Shown: in pieces, positions 1 to 11,028 of the stretch
Position numbering within the stretch: the stretch's first letter is position 1
Layout: the number at the start of each line of letters is the position of its first letter
DNA from: Apodospora peruviana
Taxonomy: Eukaryota; Ascomycota; Sordariomycetes; Sordariales; Lasiosphaeriaceae
Assembly (NCBI GenBank): GCA_033439685.1
Contig: JAUEDM010000003.1
Span: 1,394,001-1,458,000 of the forward strand
Reading direction: 5' to 3'
Length of the DNA stretch: 64,000 nt
Notes under the pieces: generated by a model
Databases searched by the model: none
What the model was told of the DNA's origin: nothing
What the model saw: only the letters and a program-made list of their open reading frames with translations
Translations under genes and position numbers: made by a program

Positions 1-2190
1 TGTACAAGGTGGATCTCTTCGCCCAGGAAAAGGGGCTGGTCGAATGCATCCCCCTTCTCCGGAAGGGTGCGCTCGTGGCCCAGAGGCCGGACGACTACGA
101 GAACATCGCTGGCCCGGAGACGCTCGACGACGACGAGAAGCGCGTCCTCCGCGACGAGGTCGAGCATAAATGGCGTCTCCCGAAGAAGCTCTTCCTGACC
201 ATCGCCACCTGTTCCATCGGCGCGGCGGTGCAAGGGTGGGACCAGACGGGCACGAACGGTGCCAACATCTTCTTTCCGCATCTCTACGGGATCGGGGGTT
301 CGAGCGTACACGATAAGATTCTTGTCGGATTGGTGAATGCCGGGCCATATATTGGTAGCGCGTGAGTACAGACCCTGCCGCGTGTTAAAGTTGTTTCGTG
401 TGAGCGGTGGCTCACAAGGGGTGGGTGGTTTAGGTTTATTGGGTGTTGGTTGTCTGATCCGATCAATAACTGGTTTGGTCGTCGAGGTAAACAAGTCATC
501 TCCAAATAAAGGGGGGTCATGTTCGGAGTATGCTTACACAATACAGGTGTCATCTTCTTTGCCGCTCACTTCTGCATCTGGCCTGTCATCGGGTCGGCCT
601 TCAGCCACAACTGGCAACAGCAGCTGGCGAATCGACTGCTGATGGGCATTGGGATGGGTGCTAAAGCTTCCACCGGTGAGTTCCCCAGGGTCTTTGAAGA
701 AGAACAAGTTCCAGAATACTGACAATGATCACTCTGGTGTAGTCCCGATCTACGCAGCTGAGAACTCACCTGCTTCCATAAGAGGTGCCCTCGTGATGTC
801 TTGGCGTAAGTCTCGCGCATCACCAACGAGGGATATGTAAACATGGATCCGACTGACCAACTATGTGTACGCAGAAATGTGGACGGCTTTTGGTATCTTC
901 CTAGGCACAGCGTTTAACCTCGCAGTTTGGAATGCCGGAGCAATCAACTGGCGATTAATGCTAGGTAAGCCAAGGAGCACTCATTCGCATCTTGTCCTTT
1001 CACCTCATTAGGCGAGGTACCTTAGCTGAAACTCAAACACTCACCGATCACCAGGAGCCCCTTTTCTTCCCGCTGTGCCACTGCTACTCCTCATCTACAT
1101 ATGTCCCGAGTCTCCGCGCTGGTATATGAAGAAGAACCGCTACGCTAAAGCCTGGACCGCGATGCTCCAGCTCCGGAACCACCCAATCCAGGTCGCCAGG
1201 GACGTGTTCTACATCCACGCCCAGCTCGAGATCGAAGAGCAGTTGCAGAGGAATAGCAACTATCTGCAGAGATTCGCCGAGCTCTTCACCGTGCCGCGGA
1301 TCCGGCGCGCGAACCTGGCGGCGTTTACCGTCATGATTGCCCAGCAGATGTGTGGTGAGCTCTCCTCCCTCGGCCTAACTATCCCTTTGCCTTCATATCG
1401 TCGGGGTCATGATTAACGTACTGAGCAAGGCATTAACATCATCGCCTTCTACTCCACAACGGTCTTCAAAGAGTCCGGATCCGACGACTTCCAAGCCCTG
1501 CTGGCGTCCTTCGGGTTCGGCCTGGTCAACTGGCTCTTCGCCTTTCCAGCATTCTGGACCATCGACACGTTCGGCCGGCGCTCCCTACTGCTCTTTACGT
1601 TTCCCCAAATGACGTGGACTTTGCTCGCAGCAGGCCTCTGCACCCTGATGGACCAAGGCACCGCCCGCACGGCGCTGGTGTCTCTGTTCGTCTACCTCTT
1701 CGCGGCATTCTATTCCCCGGGGGAAGGGCCCGTGCCGTTCACCTACTCAGCGGAAGTCTACCCGCTCTCCCACCGCGAGATTGGCATGGGCTTCGCCGTG
1801 GCGACGTGCCTGTTCTGGGCGGCCGTTTTGGGCATGACCTTCCCGTTTCTGCTCGATTCTACGGGAACCGTGGGCGCGTTCGGGTGCTACGCCGGGTTCA
1901 ACGCTGTCGCGTTTATCATGATTTTCTTTTTTGTTCCAGAAACAAAACAGAGGACGCTCGAGGAGCTCGACTACGTGTTCGCGGTGCCGACGGGCAAGTT
2001 CGCCAAGTACCAGCTGACGCAGGCGCTGCCGTGGTGGTTCAAGCGCTGGGTGCTGATGCGCAAGGATGCCAAGCTGAAGCCGTTGTTTCATGTCGGGGGC
2101 GAGCATGAGATTGATCCGGAGGAGGAGGAGGTGGCTAGGCAGAATGCCGTGAGGGCTGATAGTGGGAGTGATGATGCAAAGGCGCGGTGA
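1..2190 (+). CDS. MFS sugar transporter (5' end outside window)
   Basis: Sugar-porter family member of the major facilitator superfamily, expected to carry a hexose, polyol or similar solute across the plasma membrane. The reading frame is open at base 1 (Tyr-Lys before the first GTG), so the start lies upstream. Seven exons join in frame: 1-361, 434-486, 547-675, 743-805, 875-964, 1055-1354 and 1430-2190. Visible family marks are NNWFGRRG in the TM2-TM3 loop, PESPRWYMKKNR after TM6, TFGRRSLLL in the second half and VPETKQRTLEELD after TM12, followed by an acidic cytoplasmic tail. Every intron has a GT donor and an AG acceptor. Family assignment is firm; the substrate cannot be read from the sequence. 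Confidence 0.9.
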
Positions 2191-2318
2191 GCGAGGGCGT
2201 GCGTCAAACTATTTCCTTTTCCTGTTGTGTGATTGGGGTTCGGTCGCTTGGATAATGTGCTTATCTGGCTGGCTTTTGTACCAAACTCAAAGGGAACTTG
2301 ATTCTTGTTTCACCTATA

Positions 2319-2641
2319 ACGTGGAACACGTCGGTGGATATGAGGAAAGTAGGTAGTCAATGTATTGAGGCGTGCCCTAGGAGATGGATGGTATCGCCAA
2401 AAGGAAGAAACTGTTGCTCTATAAGGTACACACGTGGCGCGCTCTCTTTTTCAATGAGCGAGCTCGGTGTGTATGACGCGGAGCCCAGAACTGGCGAGAG
2501 GACCGGCTTGCTCTCTGAAAGAGAGTTCCCAACGTGTATATAGAGCAGTACGTTCTTCCTCTCGGCGATGCCCTCTCTTTTGGAGGACACGCCTCAATAC
2601 ATTGACTTGCTTTCCCTCATATCCACCGACGTTTTCCACGT
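2319..2641. mobile_element. Foldback / MITE-like element with long inverted repeats
   Basis: The left arm (about 2319-2375) and right arm (about 2585-2641) are near-perfect reverse complements, sharing blocks such as GTCGGTGGATATGAG and GTCAATGTATTGAGGCGTG. The similarity continues inward at lower identity: ATCGCC..AGGAAGAA, TGCTCTATA and CTCTCTTT each occur in both orientations. The whole 320-bp segment could therefore fold into one hairpin. It has no coding capacity of its own and lies just 3' of the transporter gene. This looks like a miniature inverted-repeat element or an inverted duplication; no clear target-site duplication was identified. Confidence 0.65.
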
Positions 2642-2749
2642 CGTATCTCCTAATTACTTTACGTACATACGGGCTTTTAATACCACTTTCGGATACCTTA
2701 AAACATACTTCGACGTACCTATTTATTGTGGTTAAAGACCACGAGGTGT

Positions 2750-3995
2750 CTACGACCGCAGATACTCGCAAACCGCCTTACCCCAGCGCACACCTCCCTT
2801 ATAAATCCACATTCCAGGCGCATTCCCGGCCTTCAACCCTTCAACAGCATCAGCAAGCTGCGGACCAAGCCCTTCTTCCTTGATATCAGCCATCGGATAA
2901 AGATACGTCTTGAAGCTAAACACCAGCGCCCTTGTCTTGGGCAGCCGTGTGAGTGTTTGCAGCTCAACCCGCAGCCTGGCCGTGTTGACATCGACTTCCG
3001 TTTCCTCTTCCACTAAATCACCAGCGTGGACGTGGTTACCGCTTGGCGCGAACAGTCGCGTGTGCGTCTGGACGGACCAGTTGACCCGCCTGACGGGCTT
3101 GCCCACTTCGGCCCGGGCGAAATACCGCTCCATGCTGGGACCGATCTTGTCGTACGCCGGCACGGGAGCATGGATCGCCTTCAAGCCCTTGCCGAGTTTC
3201 TCGGACGGATCAAAGCCGGCGGGGTGGCAGCAGACGAAGGCGATGGACTTGTGCTCTCCTGGAAAAGTCGGATCGATATCGGGCTGTTGCTCCAGGATGA
3301 ACATATCGTCTTCGACGGTTTCGCAGATGATTTTGAGAGCTTTGATAGGGTGACTGGGCAAGGGTGTAAGTGGTGATTCGACGCCGGTTGCTTTGTTTAA
3401 GAATGTGGTGTGCTGGTACGGATGACTATGGTTCCTGAGCTCAAACGTTGATGGGTAGCGAGTTGGTAGGTACTCGCCTAGGAGATATGAATATGTCTCC
3501 CAGACGGCGGCGTGGCCTTCGGGGATGACGCCCATTACGGTTGACGCGTTATCGGCCATGATGGTGCGTCGTTGGTTGATCTTGTCGAGATAATCACGGT
3601 CCATTACGATCAACTCGGACGGGGTGCTTGTCTGGAGGGCTACAGACAAATTGACAGGCTTGTTAGCTAGAGTCTTAGAACATAAGGTGGCTATGGTCGA
3701 CTAACGCACCCATGGTGATATGATATGTGGGCTTGAAGGGCCGATACTTGGTGGGCTCGACGGCTGTCCAGTCAAAGTCCGGCAAGGGCTCGATCATCTG
3801 AGCCAACACGGAGGGCTGTTTCTCTTTCATGTTAGAGACATTTGGACTGTTACTCATGATGGTACCATCTTTTCGTTTCCCTTCTGCAAGGTGCCATTGT
3901 GACTGTGCCTGTTGGGATTTCCGGAGCAGTCGTGTCCGTGTTGTTACCAAGGCGATGACTGTGGCGACAAAGATGGCCAGGAACAGGAGTGCCAT
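2750..3995 (-). CDS. DUF3445 / HODM-like protein with N-terminal membrane anchor
   Basis: 391 aa from two exons (3995-3710, 3639-2750) joined across a GTGCGT..TAG intron. Residues 2-19 form a hydrophobic N-terminal segment (MALLFLAIFVATVIALV), suggesting an anchored or ER-targeted protein. The rest matches the layout of the DUF3445 family (Pfam now names it after the alpha subunit of heme-dependent oxidative N-demethylase): an early ITM-ALQ..SELIVMDRDYL segment, then KIICETVEDDMFIL, then a long RxNWSVQTHTRLF block and a final LRVELQTLTRLPKTRALVFS block. If the relation holds it would be a heme-binding oxidase-like protein; the substrate is unknown. It is divergent from the gene at 4998. Confidence 0.72.
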
Positions 3996-4997
3996 GATGT
4001 TCTACACACCCGGACACGACGTAATGCTGAGGATAATTAGAAAAATATCAAAACCGTTAACTTGATGCAAAAGAAGATCGGTTATCGTCTTATAGACTTG
4101 TTGCGATGAGGGGGACATCTGCAAGAGGGGGTTTATTGCTTGTTGTTCCCTAGCGGCCGATAAGCCCCCAATGCGTAGGTCATGCGAGGTCGGCAGATAC
4201 TGCTCTTTGCCACACCGTTGTAGCTCCGCACCGAACCTCTTACGGAACGGTGCGGTGTCCCGATTCCGGAGTGAAAACAGTGGTGACTTTCATTAACCTC
4301 CAGTTTCTATACGCCTAGCTGGTTGAAGCCATCTACAAGATACTGCACGAAGACGACTCAGGAGGTATGATCGAATAGGACCTACATGGATCGTGTGGTT
4401 TGGGGATACCATCTGGCAAGTATACTGATGACCGTATTCTCGCTGGGTACCCACTAGTTTCTCACATAGATACGAAGTTGATGGGCGAATTTTTGCCTCT
4501 TTCGGAAAGGATCCATATTCTTGGTCCAACTCTGATAAGGGGCGACAGCTATCGTAGTTGTAGAGGGGTTCTTGAGAAATTACGGCCCGTAACGTACTTT
4601 TTCTGTGTATTCAATACGACGGATATCTCGAAATGCAATCCTCGGGGGTCGTGGCTGATATGAATAAACGAAGCAAGATGACTTCCGGTCATTGGCACGT
4701 TCAAGCGCCACCCGCCTGCAAAAATCCAGAATGCAGACACACGCACGTGCATCCAGCCGGGTTCGGTTTCCATTCCGCCTTGCAGAGCAACTGAGGTGGA
4801 CAATCCCCGCATCTTGGGCTGACGGCAAGGCAACCACAGCATCCTGTCACAAGTGTGCGTTCAAGATGAAATGTTTGACTTGAGCAAACCGTTTCCTCAC
4901 TGTCACTGTCCTCACTTGATCTTTCGGCTTTCCTTTCATACTCGTTAACATCCGAAAGCGGAGGCAACTCGGCTTCAAGACCTGCGTTCAGGTGGAC
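3996..4997. other. Intergenic region between divergent genes
   Basis: About 1 kb serving as 5' region for genes on both sides. It contains an 8-bp inverted repeat, CCGCACCG at 4226-4233 and CGGTGCGG at 4248-4255, with a 14-nt loop. No gene or RNA could be supported here. Confidence 0.5.
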
Positions 4998-6806
4998 ATG
5001 GCAGAAGAGACTATCGCGCAGGGGCCTGCTGTCGAGCTACCACTGGAGACAGTGAATCAACTCATCGCGTCCATCGAGAACCTGACAGCTGCAGTTCAGG
5101 GGCTAAAGGTCATTGTTGACAAACGGCTTCCGGCTGTGAAGGTCTCTGATGATGAAGAGACGCATTATGAGAGCTCGGATGACGAGTTTGTAGGTCGCGC
5201 CGATATCTCCCAATGGATAACGCGTCCGATTTGGGATCAATCGGTGATCGAACAAGAAGAGAAGGACCGGTGGGCTCCGTTCCTTAAAGGTGCCATATAT
5301 CCGCATTTCGTCATAAATCCAGGGCTAACGAATACTTCCACTTAGTTTTCGATGGACTTCCTGATGCTCATAAACAATGGGATCCCTGGAAGTGTTTGCC
5401 ACTTGTTGACTGGAAGAGCCGATCAAGAGCGTCTGGCGAGCCTGTTGTACCGAACATCATACGCTACTACGATTCCAATCCCGACGAGAGGCTGTTGGTG
5501 CAAAAAAGGATGTTTCTCGGCTTATCTAAGTGGTGGTGGCAGCACGGCAAACCCTTCTCGGCAGAGTTTTCTCGACTGCGAGGGACCCTGGATATGGAAC
5601 CCTTAGTTGCTTTGATCGGCATGCGTCTTCCCACATACAAAGGACCACGAGATCCACGGCTGGTATTATCTGTGTTGAACGAACTACTGCACCTGCCGGA
5701 ATCAGATCCCCTGGCCGACTGGAAGAAAGAAGGAGTATTTTGGAACCGGACTGCTACAGTTGGAAGCGTTTTGGATAGGTGTTACGAGCGACATATCTTG
5801 CAACAACCCGATGAAGATGATAATATGGCGCACTCAATGCAACAAATACTCGTAGTGGAAGCTTTAAGGTTAATAAGTATTTGGGAGGGTTATGCTTTCC
5901 TTCAAAAGCCAAATGAGCCAAGTCGGGACATTAGGAACACTCGCCTTTCGAAACTCTTCTCCTGGGGGCAGATAGTGGGAGGATGGATTGAGAAGTTCAA
6001 ATCGACGGAGCAAACATTCCGAAGCTCTGAGCTATCTCTTCCGACTCTCCAACGAGCAGGAAACATCCAAATCACATGGACTCAGTATCTCGACAAGCAT
6101 CTAGAGTTTGATGTGGATTCATCTACACTGCGAGTCTTCTGGTTTGGATTTATGATCCAAGCCGCACCGTTCTTCCAGTGAGTAATACACAAGTCGAAGA
6201 GATGGCTGTCCGTTTGTTAATTACCTTATGTCCAGCATTTGGTGCAAAAAATATAAGCCCCAATGTGGATGGGCTGGGCATGGACCGGGTAGCTGGCCCG
6301 TCGGCGACGAACTGCTAGAGACCTATTCACTCCTGTTTCGTTCCCCTAGCGACATCTACATTGCCAACCTTGCCGAGTACGGCAAAATGCCGATTCCGGA
6401 ATGGGTTCGAGTACTTTACGGCGACGAGACTGGGGTCTTGTCAGAGCACGCTGCACCCACCATGAGCTACCTTACCCGCAGACCCCGTCCTTGGTTGAGT
6501 GACATGGAATTTCACGCCCAGTCACTAGCTAACAGGATACCTGTTATCCAGCGGTTCGACAGCTACCCAATATTCGGCGATCAACTAAGGATGCTGAAGG
6601 CGTATATGGACGCGCAGAAGCCAGGTGGGATAGTCGGTCTCTGGAGAGACAACCGGGACAGCATGGCCTGGTACACGTTCTGGGCAGTCGTGTTTGTTGG
6701 TAGCTTGAGTCTGGTGTTGTCTTTCCTCAGCTTGATTGTTTCTATTGCGCAGACGTACTCGTCCTTTCAGAGCCTGTACGCTAGCCAAAGTGAGCGGGAG
6801 CTGTGA
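4998..6806 (+). CDS. Fungus-specific protein with C-terminal membrane segment
   Basis: Three exons: 4998-5289, 5346-6177 and 6236-6806. The first intron has a GCTAAC branch site 17-20 nt before the acceptor. The ATG at 4998 is preferred over the in-frame GTG at 4992. The N-terminus contains a predicted heptad-like segment (residues 12-45) and an acidic stretch (DDEETHYESSDDE). The middle is Trp-rich and globular, without a motif I can name. The C-terminus has DNRDSMAWYTFW followed by one strong hydrophobic segment (VVFVGSLSLVLSFLSLIVS). From memory, the arrangement DNRDS..WYTFW plus a terminal membrane helix recurs in many uncharacterised Ascomycota proteins. The function is unknown. Confidence 0.75.
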
Positions 6807-7104
6807 TCGTCGGACGATCATATACATACACACCTATCTGGTAATTAAGAGAGCAAGGAACAAAACACACGGCAAGACATCTCAGGATGGATGAATGCCC
6901 CCAACGTCGAACCAGCCACTCTTCTTGGTGACAACCTGTACGACGGGTTGTAACACCGTCGCCGGTCGACCGACGGATGTTACGTTGGTAGGTAGGTTTG
7001 CTCGGGGCAATCGACGGTGGCCCGCAAGTCTCGTCACTCCTTGCGGACTTTTGCACGAAACCAAACAGATAAAAGTACAAGAAGCAACGACAACCCACCA
7101 CACC

Positions 7105-7188
7105 TTTCCAAACATCCTTCTGCTTTCCAAACATCCTTCTGCTTTCCAAACATCCTTCTGCTTTCCAAACATCCTCCTGCTTTCCAAC
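7105..7188. repeat. 19-bp tandem repeat, about 4.4 copies
   Basis: The unit TTTCCAAACATCCTTCTGC is repeated four times with one C/T change in the fourth copy, then a partial copy. It lies about 50-130 bp upstream of the start codon at 7236, so probably in the promoter or 5' UTR of that secreted-protein gene. The unit length is not a multiple of 3, which argues against it being coding. Confidence 0.85.
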
Positions 7189-7235
7189 CTCACCGCAGAC
7201 CAGACATCATAAAATATCATACAATACCACACAAG

Positions 7236-7793
7236 ATGATACACAATATCGCGCAAACCAGAATCATGCGGCCAGTCACTACCACCAGGTTTAAGCAGCC
7301 CCTGCTGTTCGTCCTCCTGCTCACCCTCCTCTCCTCCACACGGGCAGGCCGAATCGTACGACTACAAGAGCAGGACAGCAGCTTCCCGACCATGCAACTA
7401 TTCTCCCCACGCTCTACTACCGGCGATTCATTATCAACAACAACAAAAACAACAAAAACATGGCCTACAATAACCTCGTCGGCATACCTCACAACCCCCT
7501 TCACCGCCCTGAGCACATTCACCTCCCCCGCGTGGACCACCGTCCCGGTCGCTTGGATGGACGACCCGTTCTGCGTGAACGAAGCGGACCCGCGCCACGG
7601 CGTGGGCAACCACTGCGTGTGCAAGAACGGTGCGACCATCGACGTCATCCCGGTCCCGTCGCATACAGGTAACGGTAGCAACAACTGGTCCGATTACCAG
7701 CCATGCGCGTACAGCACGGTGGAGGATCTTCCAAGCATGGTCCTCCATAGCGATGTCCCGACGAATTCTTGGAAGGACAACAACAACAACAAT

Positions 7794-7827
<34 letters not shown>

Positions 7828-8126
7828 TGACTGGCTTCAGTTTTACTTCGCCTTCTTCTTTTTATGGGGTATTGCGAGGCCGGCATGTAGCACCCTCGTC
7901 AACAATGGAGATGGCGATGGCAGCGGTGGGTAGGAAAGGTGGTGATGGTGGTGATTCAAATGCTATTGTCATCATGGAAACAACAACTGTTGTCGAGACT
8001 ACTACTAATGCTGTCGTCGTGACTGGTACTAATGCTGTCACGGTGACTGATCTTACTGTTGTCACTGTCTTTCCCGATTGTATTACCACTACTACTACTA
8101 TAGTTGTGGAGACAGGCGGAAAATGA
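7236..8126 (+). CDS. Small secreted Thr/Ser-rich protein with a short Cys module
   Basis: 296 aa, single exon. I chose the ATG at 7236; a second in-frame ATG at 7266 would begin directly at a better signal peptide (TTTRFKQPLLFVLLLTLLSS). A Ser/Thr-rich stretch is followed by a compact region with four Cys (PFCVNE, NHCVCKNG, QPCAYS) at about residues 110-155. After that come a low-complexity Asn/Ser run encoded by (AAC)n and (AGC)n and a C-terminal Thr/Val-rich tail. It is probably a secreted or wall-associated glycoprotein; no catalytic motif is visible and the exact role is unknown. The reading frame is open upstream to 7017, but that stretch contains the 19-bp repeats and is best seen as 5' UTR. 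Confidence 0.7.
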
Positions 8127-8333
8127 AGACGCTTGTATCACGACTGAGGGAAAGATGAGGCACCCTGAGTATCGACAGGTCGCTTACCTACCTAAGGTAG
8201 GTAGGCAGATAGTAGATGAAAGAGAGTTCGTTGGTGTCACCATCCATGAAAATCATTTATCATGATCCTCGACTCCAAAAATGCTTATCCAACAAACACC
8301 AAACCTGTCATAAGTATCGTTCCCCGAAATGAA

Positions 8334-9875
8334 TCAGAGGTGATACTCCTGCGAACTCGCCACTTTAACACCCCTCCTCTCCCAGACCCCATCGATACCC
8401 ATATCCTCCCTCCCATCGTCCTTGAGATTAACAAACGGCTCGGTACCCCCTGCAGCAACATTCGGATTCCTGAAAATCACGTTCTTCGTCAACCCCAGCG
8501 TCAGATGGATCCCTGGCGGCACAACACTAATAGTCTCGCTCGGCTCCCGGCCCTCGATCAAGGCAGCGATGTTCTTCGCCGCAACCGCCGCCTGCACCGC
8601 GCCCGGCCGCGCAGCCTTATGGGCGCCCGAATCGGCGATATCGCCGACCGCGAAAAGGTGCCCATACTTTGGGTCGCGAAACTGCAGTGTCGGCCGCACG
8701 CGGATGAAGCCGTTCTTTGGGTTGACCAGCGAGTCCTCTTCCGACGGCTTCAGACCAGCCAAGAACTGGTTATTAGGCGCCTGGCCCGTCGCAATAATTG
8801 CGAATTCCGTTTTCACAGAACTGCCGTCCTGTAGCCTGACTTCAAACGGCTTGTTGTCGTCATTAGGAAAACCGGCTGGAGGCACGACCGCCCTGCTTCC
8901 GGTCACGAGCTTGACGCCCAGCTCGCGGAACCGTTCCTTAATCAAATTGGACAGCCCTTCGTGGTAGACAGGCATCAGCTGGTCCCGCGAGTGGATGAGC
9001 GTGACATCTTTATCGGGGTAGAACTCCTTCAGGTCGCAAGCCATCTGCACGCCGACGGCTCCGCCGCCGACCACGGCGACTGACTCGGCCCTCTTGATGT
9101 CCTGCTGGTAGGCCTGCAGGTATGCTACAGACGCATTCTTGTCGTCGTCTTGCATGGACCCGGGAGATGCAAGCCGGGTGCCTGTCGCCGCGACGAGGTA
9201 GTCGAACGGAAGCTCCTTGGACCCTTGCCATTCCCGGTCGAGGATGAGGCGATTGGATTGTAGAGAGACCGCCCTAGCGCGGACGATTCTGTGCCTTGTG
9301 GCGTTCGGGCCTGGCGCGTCTGCGAACAGGCCTGTGTAGGGAACGAAGGCCTTGTGTTCGTAGTTTGGGACGATGGCGAAGCGCGGCTTTCGGGCATGTT
9401 AGATACCTTATTGTGTACTGGCTTTGGATTACTTGGAGGAATGATGAGCTTACAAAGGCGAACAGGTGGTGGAAATGGCTATGTGGCTCAACGAGGAGAA
9501 CCTAGACACAAGTTAGGATCATTCTCGGTAGACGGTGGTTCAGGATAGGTAGACCTACACGATGTGTTGCCGGCAGGAGGTTGGCCAGCTCTTTGGCAGC
9601 GTTCTTTTAGTCGGTCAGCAAGACGGCTCTTCACTCCTCCACCACCAGTCACACCAATGTAAACCAATTATCGGCCTAAAGAGACTTACCACACCGACAT
9701 AAGACCCGCCAACCACGACCACATTCCGAAGCTCGCCTCCTCCGGCCATCGTCTGTTCTGATAGTCGGTTCGATGGTGGCCAATAATACAACTGTAGCAA
9801 GAGGCCGGCAATGATGGAAATGACAGAAAAAATGAAAGGACTAGAAATAAAGAGGTTAAAAATAAGACGATTCAT
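8334..9875 (-). CDS. AIF/AMID-like FAD-dependent pyridine nucleotide oxidoreductase
   Basis: 443 aa from four exons (9875-9690, 9603-9559, 9501-9454, 9386-8334); every junction keeps phase 0. An N-terminal hydrophobic segment (residues 12-30) precedes the FAD-binding VVVVGGSYVG motif. Next come VEPHSHFHHLFAFPRF, then a second dinucleotide fold AVVGGGAVGVQMA at about residue 200, and the C-terminal FAD contact HLFAVGDIAD. This order is typical of the AMID/AIF2 branch of the class II pyridine nucleotide-disulfide oxidoreductases, which oxidise NAD(P)H at membranes and in some species take part in cell death. A membrane-anchored location is inferred from the N-terminus. The precise acceptor is unknown. 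Confidence 0.85.
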
Positions 9876-10161
9876 AACAAATCAACCAAAGGAGAAGGCA
9901 GTTTAAAAGGAGCGGGTAAATAGAGAAAATCTTGGACATGTTCGAACGAAGTGAAGTCGCGATACGTGGTCTCGGAGCTTTGGGTGGAGTGCCGAGCTCG
10001 GCATTAACCCGCGTTTTCAGGGGTACTACTGCTGGGGGTTGGCGGGGGTGGAGGTGATCGGGAGTCCACTGCGGGTTCTCGCGGGAGATGGTTTTGCCTC
10101 GGAAGTCTAGAACTAACGCTATAATTCTTGTCGATTGGCGCCGTTGTCCCCCTCTCTCTTT

Positions 10162-11028
10162 CTACACGATATCAAGAGCGCCAGGACTGATGAGGTTCTG
10201 CGCTTCTAGCAGCCGGACATACTCGACAGTCCACTCCTGACTCCGTTTAGTGGTCACCTGATAATTACATGTAGCATTAAATCATTAGTAAAGCTCTCCA
10301 ATAAATTAAAAAAAACAATTAAAAAAATAAAAAAAATTAAAAAATTAAAAAGTTAAAAAAATAAAAAAATAAAAAAAATTAAAAATAAAAAAATAAAAAA
10401 ATAAAAAAATAAAAAAATAAAAAAATAAAAAAATAAAAAAATAAAAAAATAAAAAAATAAAAAAATAAAAAAATAAAAAAATAAAAAAATAAAAAAATAA
10501 AAAAATAAAAAAATAAAAAAATAAAAAAATAAAAAAATAAAAAAATAAAAAAATAAAACATGGCCCCTTTCTGTTGGATGCGTGCACTCACACCGTTGAT
10601 GGGAACCCAAACGTCCTGGCCGGCCGGGGGCGGCGGAACCTGGGCTGCTACTTGCTCCAGCTTGCTCCTCGGGACGGTGTCGATGAAGAAAGCCTGGTCG
10701 GTAACGAGATCGGTACTAATAGTAACGTCGTCCGGATTGTTGACACGACCAAGCAGAAGCAGTTTCTGTAATTCGTTGGAACCAACCCTTTCGTCGTAGT
10801 TTCGCTTAAATTCAAGCCGATATCCGTTCATGAGCGGTTCGCCGGTAACGTGAATTCTGGTTCCCAGAGTCGGCTCGCCGCTGGCGTCATTACTAAGATC
10901 CTTTTCGTTTGCGATCTCGTTTGGAATGAAAGATCGGAATGAGCTCGCTGCCGAGGTCCATGACTGGATACAGCCAGGTATATCGAGCGGTGAACCGGTT
11001 TGAATAGAGAGATGAGAAGGAATAGCAA
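10162..11028 (-). pseudogene. Frameshifted small fungal gene split by a microsatellite-bearing intron
   Basis: The coding pieces read in order on the minus strand: a first block around 11000-10930 in one frame (RSIYLAVSSHGPRQRAH), then a block in another frame from about 10940 to 10592 (GTRIHVTGEPLMNGYRLEF...WVPING). A canonical GTGAGT donor at 10591 and a CAG acceptor at 10258 define a 334-bp intron that contains the octanucleotide repeat. A last exon, 10257-10162, encodes VTTKRSQEWTVEYVRLLEAQ up to a TAG stop. The type resembles small uncharacterised ascomycete proteins with an HVTG..GY..EFKR core. The shift between the first two blocks (no splice signals seen there) and the lack of a clear ATG point to a pseudogene or a sequencing error. 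Confidence 0.6.
10386..10557. repeat. Octanucleotide microsatellite (TAAAAAAA)n, about 21 copies
   Basis: A near-pure array of an 8-bp unit, T followed by seven A, preceded by about 80 bp of less regular A-rich sequence (10305-10385). It lies inside the proposed 334-bp intron of the gene at 10162-11028. In all three minus-strand frames it gives an artificial Phe/Tyr/Ile/Leu-only protein that should not be annotated as coding. Confidence 0.95.

Noticed and set aside
4710..4795. Possible C2H2 zinc-finger peptide (ACKNPECRHTHVHPAGFG)
   Set aside because: Very short frame ending in TGA, with no splice signals that join it to the gene at 4998.
10345..10610. Apparent Phe/Tyr/Ile-only proteins on the minus strand
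   Set aside because: Translation of the octanucleotide repeat, placed in an intron.
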